Shown: positions 1-3,748 of the stretch, one piece after another
How the letters are laid out: each line of letters opens with the position of its first letter
Numbering within the stretch: the stretch's first letter is position 1
Origin: Moraxellaceae bacterium
GTDB lineage: Bacteria > Pseudomonadota > Gammaproteobacteria > Pseudomonadales > UBA3067
DNA length: 5,662 bases
Direction of reading: 5' to 3'
Assembly (NCBI GenBank): GCA_002401525.1
Contig: NVTH01000067.1
Span: 10,532-16,193 of the forward strand
Notes under the pieces: model-generated
The model's database searches: none
Told to the model about the DNA's origin: nothing
Seen by the model: only the letters and a program-made list of their open reading frames with translations
Made by a program: the position numbers and the translations under genes

Positions 1-471
1 GCCTCCAGAATACTCCCCGGCCCGACCGCGCTCAATCGTCAAATCACCACCCAGTTTGAACGCTACCCCGAATTACTTTCTCTAGCACAATCCTCCTCAG
101 CGGAACAAAGTTTCACAGACAACGGTTTTTTAGTGGATTGGAAATTAAAGCTAGGGGTGGGACTATTTTCAATAAAGCTGAACTACCAAGTGGAATACCA
201 ATGGGATAAAAATCAATCCCTTTCGTTTCGAGTCGTTAATGGCGACCTACCCTATCTTCGAGGCCGTTACGAATGGACGCCAATTGAAGTCGATAAAACA
301 CTATTCACCTACACCGTGGGCAACCCCCTAGGCAAAACATCCCCCGCGTTACTTAAACTCGGCAAGCTCATTCCAAATCAGCAAATCGTGTCGGGCACAG
401 TGTCTGCCGTTACCTTAGTTGAAAGCGCCAGTACTTGGTTAGGTCTAAGCCAAGCACTCACTTATGAATGA
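1..471 (+). CDS. C-terminal part of an SRPBCC/START-like domain protein (5' end outside window)
   Basis: The frame is open from base 1 to the TGA at 469-471, giving 156 codons with no start in view. The GTG at 133 is inside the same open frame and is probably not the true start, because the codons before it read as ordinary protein. The visible part has alternating beta-strand patterns (VDWKLKLGVG, IKLNYQVEYQW, SLSFRVVNG, LRGRYEWTPI, TLFTYTVGN) and then a hydrophobic/amphipathic C-terminal stretch (SPALLKLGKLIP through SASTWLGLSQAL). This order, antiparallel strands forming a cup closed by a C-terminal helix, is what SRPBCC/START/COQ10-like lipid- or hydrophobe-binding domains show. No catalytic residue can be assigned and no ligand is inferred. 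The gene converges on the acetyltransferase gene 85 bp away. The family assignment is from pattern only; another beta-rich fold is possible. Confidence 0.55.
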   Translation, partial: ASRILPGPTALNRQITTQFERYPELLSLAQSSSAEQSFTDNGFLVDWKLKLGVGLFSIKLNYQVEYQWDKNQSLSFRVVNGDLPYLRGRYEWTPIEVDKTLFTYTVGNPLGKTSPALLKLGKLIPNQQIVSGTVSAVTLVESASTWLGLSQALTYE

Positions 472-474
472 TTG

Positions 475-542
475 AATCGGCCGTTTTTCATTCTGCTGAC
501 CGTTCGCGCATCAAGAACAGGCGTAATCTACTACGACCGATT
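475..542. repeat. imperfect inverted repeat between convergent genes
   Basis: The arms AATCGGCCGT (475-484) and ACGACCGATT (533-542) pair at 9 of 10 positions across a 48-base loop. They lie in the 85-bp gap between the 3' ends of the SRPBCC-like gene and the acetyltransferase gene. A T-run follows the left arm. This could be a weak bidirectional terminator, but the long loop makes that uncertain. No other structure was seen in the gap. Confidence 0.25.
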
Positions 543-556
543 GCTTGATTTTCTTA

Positions 557-976
557 TTATATGCTCATCTGCTTTTTTAAAAAATAACTCGTATGTCCTG
601 ATGGCATGTCTGGGAGCTCACCAAAAACTGAATAGCCCAACTTAAGATAAAAATCTAATGCCTGAAACGTTGTTGTTTCCAGGCGAATGTTAGCAATACC
701 TTTTGATAGTGCATACTGCTCAAACCTTGCTATAAGCTTTGAGCCCCAACCGTCCTTACGAATGGATTCATCAATCCAAAGACCTTGAATATGCATCCAA
801 TTCCAGTTAATTTCTCCGAGAATTCCACCAACAACAATCCCAGATTCGTTCTTAACGAATGAGGATACTTTTTCCTTGAAAACTGAGCCTGTAAAAGATT
901 CATTATAAATTGTAAGGCCCAACTTTAAAACTTCGAAATCTTGTTCTTCAGGTGGTAAAGGTTTTGTTAATTCCAT
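557..976 (-). CDS. GNAT-family N-acetyltransferase
   Basis: This is a 139-residue protein of the usual single-domain GNAT size. GNAT enzymes transfer an acetyl group from acetyl-CoA to an amine. The acetyl-CoA binding motif A is clear: strand HIQGLWIDESI, then the pyrophosphate-binding loop RKDGWGSKL (R/Q-x-x-G-x-G/A type) at about residues 72-80, then helix LIARFEQYALSKG. Motif B follows as ALDFYLKLGYSVFGELPDMPSGHTSYFLKK near the C-terminus, typical of small cytosolic GNATs with a tyrosine in the FYxKLGY segment. The acceptor substrate cannot be told. The ATG at 976 is the first start that gives the complete fold. A GGAG lies 13 bases upstream, which is far for a ribosome binding site, and two nearby upstream ATGs run into stops, so translation may be weak. 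The upstream neighbour is a truncated gene remnant, so the 5' region may be a rearrangement scar. Confidence 0.88.
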   Translation of the reverse strand: MELTKPLPPEEQDFEVLKLGLTIYNESFTGSVFKEKVSSFVKNESGIVVGGILGEINWNWMHIQGLWIDESIRKDGWGSKLIARFEQYALSKGIANIRLETTTFQALDFYLKLGYSVFGELPDMPSGHTSYFLKKQMSI

Positions 977-1026
977 ACTATGCGATGAACTCCATTTGGC
1001 ATTTAACGTCGCGCTTTGCGAAAAAT

Positions 1027-1194
1027 TTAGATCGCAGGAGGCGACAATCGCGTGAATTCCTCTAGCGTTAATTGTTCTGGCGTTAATTTTCTACTTTGAA
1101 TAAAAGGAATTCTTCGAGCATACATATAAAACCATACGAAGATCGTCAAAAACATCATCGTGGAAAATGGCGAAAATATATCGGCCTGATTCAT
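1027..1194 (-). pseudogene. N-terminal remnant of a MAPEG-family membrane protein
   Basis: An ATG at 1194 opens a 55-codon frame ending in TAA at 1027-1029. The peptide starts MNQADIFSPFSTMMFLTIFV and continues WFYMYARRIPFIQ..KLTPEQL..EEFTRLSPPAI. It has one N-terminal membrane segment (about residues 9-25), then a basic YARR turn, then an LTPEQL-to-SPPA linker. From family knowledge this is the beginning of bacterial MAPEG proteins, in which the SPPA segment is followed by an N-P-x-D-N motif and three further membrane helices. Here the homology-like sequence stops right after SPPA and hits a stop, so about 60% of the expected protein is missing. The missing part is not found between here and the acetyltransferase or beyond it. 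It is most likely a truncated, non-functional gene. An alternative is a genuine small single-pass membrane protein. No strong ribosome binding site is visible. Confidence 0.55.
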
Positions 1195-1303
1195 ATTCTA
1201 ATTCTCACATGCCGTCTCGGTGAAAACGGTCGGATGCTAATCTATAATTTGACGCCCTGAAGTGATCCACTAAAGCCGGACTCTTTTTGTATCATCAGGT
1301 CTT

Positions 1304-1355
1304 AATGTGACAATTTAGGGCAGTTTATGACCCCAATTATAATCACAATGTGACA
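1304..1355 (+). promoter_or_regulatory. candidate promoter with a 9-bp direct repeat
   Basis: AATGTGACA occurs twice on the same strand, at 1304-1312 and 1347-1355, 43 bp apart start to start, which is close to four helical turns. Between the copies lies a perfect TATAAT (1338-1343). A -35 is poor: TTTAGG at 1314-1319 with an 18-base spacer matches three of six consensus positions. The layout would suit an activator-dependent promoter with a regulator bound at the repeats, giving a 5' leader of about 130-140 bases before the ATG at 1485. This is inference; no known operator was recognised. Confidence 0.28.
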
Positions 1356-1471
1356 TGAGCATCACTTTTTAGCGCCAATTACTTTCAATAAAATCATGAA
1401 TATCCGCAGAAATGTACTACACAGCTTATTTTTGGCTTAATCATTGCGCTTACTTACCTGAGTCACACAAC

Positions 1472-1475
1472 GAGG
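1472..1475 (+). promoter_or_regulatory. ribosome binding site that decides the start of the curlin-like gene
   Basis: GAGG ends 9 bases before the ATG at 1485 but only 3 bases before the in-frame TTG at 1479. Normal spacing favours the ATG, so the protein is taken as 511 residues starting MLSSYRV, not 513. Confidence 0.65.
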
Positions 1476-1484
1476 ATATTGGCC

Positions 1485-3020
1485 ATGCTGAGTTCATATC
1501 GGGTAACGGGAACTAAAAGATATAACCTTCTCCTATTACCTATAGTTTTCATATATAGCTGGGGAGCTCATGCTGAAAGTCGTAACAATGTGCAGCTGGA
1601 TCAGCGGGGACACAATAACTTTTTACAGACCACCCAACTTGGCAAGGAAAATAATATAAAGGCGGTTTCGGAAGGTAATGCCAACAAGATATTGATTGAT
1701 CAATACGGCGACAAACACAACACTAACGTAGGGCAATACGGCAATAAAAACCTCATCGATGTGTGGCAAGAAGGTAGCGATCATCATTTCGAATTCAAAC
1801 AAGTGGGTAACGACAACATCGTCAAGGTGCAACAAATAGGTGATGTCAATCTCAACTTGGTTCGACAAGAAGGCGACAAAAATGCAATCGTGCAAGACAG
1901 AAAGGGTGAAAACCAGGCGGTTGCAGTTGAACAAAAAGGGGATGAGCAAATAGCCTATATTGAGCAAAAAGGCGAATACAATGAGGCGGCTGTTTCACAA
2001 GAAGGCCAGCAAAACGAAACTGCAGTAGCGCAAAGAGGCGAAGACAATTCATTATCGACTGAACAACAGGGCGATAACAACGTAGCTCAATTAACTCAAG
2101 AAGGCAGCAATCAACAAGTAGAAACTTTCCAAGAGGGAGAGTTCAATGTTGCAGAAGTGATACAAGTTGGCGATGACCAACTGACCGAAGTCGTACAAGA
2201 AGGGAATGATAACGAAGTCTTTGCTGCCCAAGAGGGAACTCACAACATTGCAGAAGTCGTTCAACAAGGTGATGAAAACCGAGTCATCATTGAACAGGAC
2301 GGTGAAAACAATGAGCTGGAAGTGCTTCAAGAAGGGGAGCAAAATACAGTGTTCATTCAACAGGAAGACCAACTTCAAACGGCCGAGATCGTAACAACGG
2401 GTGATGAAAACCTCATTGAAGTAGAACAACGAGCCGAAGGAGTTCCAGAGGAAAATCTTGTTGCAGTAGAAATAACTGGCGATGGGAACACAGTAATAGC
2501 CAGGCAATCTGGTGGAGAACAGGTTATAGAAACCGTCATAAACGGAGAGCAAAACGTAGTTGTCGCCAAGCAGTCTGGTGGAGAACAGACTATAAAGACT
2601 TTCATAGAAGGAGAGAAAAACGAAGTAGTGGCTGTGCAAGAGGGAGAGCAACAAGAAATCGTTATTGAACAAAGCGGTGTAGATAACGAGCTAAATTCCG
2701 ATCAATCAGGAGATAATCACGTCGCAGTGGGTCGTCAAATTGGAGATCAAAACGAGTATTATCTACTGCAAGTCGGCGCCAGAAACCACGCATACACCGA
2801 GCAAATAGGCAACGCGAACATCACCAAAACCATACAATACGGATACGACAACACGTTACGCTCTGGGCAATATGGCAACCACAACCTGATCAACACAACG
2901 CAAGTTGGCTATGAACATACTGCATCGGTCTCACAAAGGGGCAATATGAACAGCGCAATTGTCGTTCAGGGAGACCCCAGTTTGATCGATCCAGCCTATA
3001 CCTCACGCACGCGTCGATAA
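1485..3020 (+). CDS. secreted giant curlin-repeat protein (predicted functional amyloid)
   Basis: The 511-residue product begins with a Sec signal peptide: basic KRYN, hydrophobic LLLLPIVFIYSWG, and an AHA|E cleavage site after residue 30. Nearly all of the rest (residues 34-495) is a tandem array of 42 units of 11 residues with the pattern N-x-hydrophobic-x-x-x-Q-x-G-x-x, the half-repeat of the curlin motif of CsgA/CsgB. In curlins each pair of units forms one strand-turn-strand layer of a beta-solenoid that polymerises into extracellular curli fibres. CsgA (about 150 residues) has five layers; this would have about 21. By hand count, units 10-33 hold about 60 acidic and 11 basic residues, while the end units are near neutral. 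The tail GDPSLIDPAYTSRTRR is non-repetitive and basic. Units start three residues after the cleavage site, so there is no separate N22-type CsgG-targeting segment. No csg genes are in the window. Major fibre subunit, nucleator or adhesin roles are all possible. Confidence 0.87.
   Translation: MLSSYRVTGTKRYNLLLLPIVFIYSWGAHAESRNNVQLDQRGHNNFLQTTQLGKENNIKAVSEGNANKILIDQYGDKHNTNVGQYGNKNLIDVWQEGSDHHFEFKQVGNDNIVKVQQIGDVNLNLVRQEGDKNAIVQDRKGENQAVAVEQKGDEQIAYIEQKGEYNEAAVSQEGQQNETAVAQRGEDNSLSTEQQGDNNVAQLTQEGSNQQVETFQEGEFNVAEVIQVGDDQLTEVVQEGNDNEVFAAQEGTHNIAEVVQQGDENRVIIEQDGENNELEVLQEGEQNTVFIQQEDQLQTAEIVTTGDENLIEVEQRAEGVPEENLVAVEITGDGNTVIARQSGGEQVIETVINGEQNVVVAKQSGGEQTIKTFIEGEKNEVVAVQEGEQQEIVIEQSGVDNELNSDQSGDNHVAVGRQIGDQNEYYLLQVGARNHAYTEQIGNANITKTIQYGYDNTLRSGQYGNHNLINTTQVGYEHTASVSQRGNMNSAIVVQGDPSLIDPAYTSRTRR
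1584..2969 (+). repeat. 42 tandem 11-residue curlin half-repeats
   Basis: The phase is unbroken except for a single 4-residue insertion in unit 26. Unit length is otherwise exactly 33 bp. Most units open with Asn; units 11, 12, 17, 19, 25, 29, 31 and 33 open with Gln, mostly odd-numbered ones, showing a 22-residue super-period in the middle. Gln at position 7 and Gly at position 9 are the best conserved. Codon choice varies between units, so most of the array is old rather than recently amplified. Confidence 0.9.
2487..2618 (+). repeat. recent-looking 66-bp tandem duplication inside the curlin array
   Basis: The copies 2487-2552 and 2553-2618 are adjacent and match at 50 of 66 bases by hand alignment. 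They include an identical 15-base core TCTGGTGGAGAACAG. They encode units 28-29 and 30-31, which share an unusual QSGGEQ-x-I turn not seen elsewhere in the array. This is the most similar pair noticed and points to array growth by whole 22-residue layers. Confidence 0.7.
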
Positions 3021-3039
3021 AGTAAATTCAAGAGGTAAT

Positions 3040-3077
3040 CTATCCCTAACGGTTTCTTTCAATTCCCGATGGGATAG
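3040..3077. repeat. inverted repeat downstream of the curlin-like gene
   Basis: CTATCCC (3040-3046) is a perfect inverted repeat of GGGATAG (3071-3077) with a 24-base loop. The right arm can alternatively pair with TCCC at 3064-3067 across a 3-base loop. It starts 20 bases after the curlin stop. No T-run follows the right arm, so it is not a standard intrinsic terminator. It may help end or protect the curlin mRNA, or be part of a dispersed repeat. Confidence 0.35.
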
Positions 3078-3189
3078 CTTCAATGTAAACACCCATGTAA
3101 CTGGCAATTTTTTTGCGAGGCCTTTTTTGGTAAAATGAAGCGTAATAGAATGCGCAAAAGACCGGAGCAAAAATAGGTCCTATTGACAT
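3046..3189 (-). CDS. possible 47-residue small protein, unknown function
   Basis: ATG at 3189, TAG at 3046-3048. The peptide begins MSIGPIFAPVFCAFYYASFY, a hydrophobic stretch that could span a membrane, then QKRPRKK and a short polar end. The start lies 5 bases after the stop of the ParE-like remnant, and AGGGAT about 8 bases upstream could serve as a ribosome binding site. A 13-base palindrome (AATAGG-T-CCTATT, 3172-3184) overlaps the first codons. I do not recognise a family. The hydrophobic start followed by positive charges would suit a small inner-membrane protein, but an open frame this short is easily due to chance, and it overlaps the inverted repeat at 3040-3077. Confidence 0.2.
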   Translation of the reverse strand: MSIGPIFAPVFCAFYYASFYQKRPRKKIASYMGVYIEAIPSGIERNR

Positions 3190-3194
3190 GATAG

Positions 3195-3350
3195 TTATCC
3201 CTGTACACCTTCCGATTTAATTTTTTGACGGTAGCTCTTAACGATTAAAACCAATATTCCACTACTTTTTATTTTATAAATAACTCGATAGTTACCGTTA
3301 ACGATTTCACGAATTTCACTTCTTTTTAGTTCCGGAACAATACGGCCAGA
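3195..3350 (-). pseudogene. C-terminal remnant of a ParE/RelE-superfamily toxin
   Basis: The codons from about 3350 to the TAA at 3195-3197 read SGRIVPELKRSEIREIV, then NGNYRVIYKIKSSG, then ILVLIVKSYRQ. From family knowledge this is the C-terminal half of ParE-type toxins: an S-G-R-x-V-P-E segment, an IREI helix/turn, a GNYRxIY strand and a final hydrophobic strand. Intact members have about 90-100 residues, and the N-terminal helices are missing here. The frame stays open to a GTG at 3389, but residues encoded before 3350 are sdhC sequence read out of frame, so the 64-residue ORF is a chance chimera. No antitoxin gene lies on either side. Almost certainly inactive. Confidence 0.7.
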
Positions 3351-3596
3351 TAAAAACAAAGTAACCAGCGACCAAAACCCCAACACCACTTACTAATAGA
3401 ACCAGGATAGAGCCAACCTTACACCCTCTAGAGTCTCCCCAATGCCTGCATCCATTAATAGATGCTTAATACCTGCCACCAAGTGATAGATCAAGGCTGA
3501 AACGAACCCCCAAATTATTAACTTTGATAACAGCAAGTCCAACAGCTTAGAAAGGGATTTAAAACGTTCCTCTGAAGCTAAAGATTCGCCCAGCAT
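3346..3596 (-). pseudogene. sdhC: C-terminal remnant of succinate dehydrogenase cytochrome b556 subunit, frameshifted
   Basis: From about 3596 the minus strand reads MLGESLASEERFKSLSKLL, then KLIIWGFVSALIYHLVAGIKH, LLMDAGIGETLEG. This matches the second membrane helix of SdhC, with the conserved H-x-x-x-G-I/V-R/K-H block that includes the haem-ligand region, and the MDxGIGETLEG loop. In this frame it then ends at TAG (3393). In another frame, from 3420, the expected third helix continues as KVGSILVLLVSGVGVLVAGY and FVFIW, ending about 3346. Reading GAGGGTGTAAGG as GAGGGTGGTAAGG restores one frame, so a single G/GT-type base loss near 3421-3425 explains the shift. The N-terminal half (start, first helix) is absent: bases upstream to 3650 stay open but show no SdhC sequence. 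No sdhDAB genes follow. A non-functional fragment of a duplicated or displaced gene. Confidence 0.82.
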
Positions 3597-3662
3597 ACTG
3601 CTAGCTGGCACCCCAGCTTTCTCCCCCTTCCACAGCTTGACGCTGCCCACTACACAACCGTA

Positions 3663-3684
3663 AAAGCGGCATCAAGGCCGCTTT
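3663..3684. terminator. intrinsic-terminator-like hairpin
   Basis: AAAGCGGC (3663-3670) and GCCGCTTT (3677-3684) form a perfect 8-bp stem with a 6-base loop. On the plus strand CTTTTAAG follows; on the minus strand TTACGG follows. It lies between the sdhC remnant and the oxidase gene and could back up termination of the oxidase transcript, or work in both directions. Confidence 0.6.
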
Positions 3685-3713
3685 CTTTTAAGAACATAAT
3701 AATTTTTAAGATT

Positions 3714-3737
3714 ACGGGTGCCTAACAGCGCACCCGT
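3714..3737 (-). terminator. hairpin just after the oxidase stop codon
   Basis: ACGGGTGC (3714-3721) and GCACCCGT (3730-3737) form a perfect 8-bp stem, G+C-rich, with an 8-base loop. It begins 11 bases after the oxidase stop. On the minus strand AATCTTAAAAATTATTAT follows, an A/T-rich but not pure-T tail. A clearer T-run (AAAATTTTT) follows on the plus strand. Probably the main oxidase terminator and possibly bidirectional. Confidence 0.6.
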
Positions 3738-3748
3738 GCAAAATTTTT

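Larger units (their letters stand above)
1195..1484. other. intergenic region upstream of the curlin-like gene
   Basis: These 290 bases separate the minus-strand MAPEG remnant from the plus-strand curlin-like gene and hold no convincing ORF. They should carry the promoter of the curlin-like gene. Visible elements are a perfect TATAAT, a 9-bp direct repeat and a GAGG ribosome binding site at 1472-1475, each described elsewhere. No RNA gene or strong hairpin was seen. Confidence 0.6.

Noticed and set aside
977..1090. Possible integron attC site upstream of the acetyltransferase gene: GTTAAAT on the minus strand at 1001-1007, with TTAACG repeats near 1067 and 1082
   Set aside because: The distant TTAACG copies are ordinary codons of the MAPEG-like fragment, no paired inner boxes fit, and no second attC follows the acetyltransferase stop. 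GNAT genes are common cassette cargo, but the site itself is not supported.
1349..1368. CRP-like half sites TGTGA and TCACT upstream of the curlin-like gene
   Set aside because: The spacing between the half sites is 8 bases, not the 6 needed for a CRP operator.
1479..1484. TTG at 1479 as the start of the curlin-like gene
   Set aside because: It is only 3 bases from the GAGG ribosome binding site, whereas the ATG at 1485 has normal spacing and gives a clean signal peptide.
2091..2672. Long antisense open frames within the curlin-like gene, including a 193-residue one
   Set aside because: They arise because the 33-bp periodic codon pattern keeps stops out of the opposite strand. They have low-complexity F/L/Y-rich products and no start signals.
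1584..2969. CRISPR array or DNA-level satellite
   Set aside because: The periodicity is at protein level with variable codons. There are no identical DNA repeats with unique spacers.
3195..3389. A complete 64-residue toxin gene
   Set aside because: The first 13 codons are sdhC sequence read in the wrong frame, the start is a GTG with no ribosome binding site, and the N-terminal helices of the toxin fold are missing.
3720..3726. GCCTAAC (GTTAGGC on the minus strand) resembling an attC core
   Set aside because: It is part of the loop and stem of the hairpin after the oxidase gene, and no partner core lies at a suitable distance.
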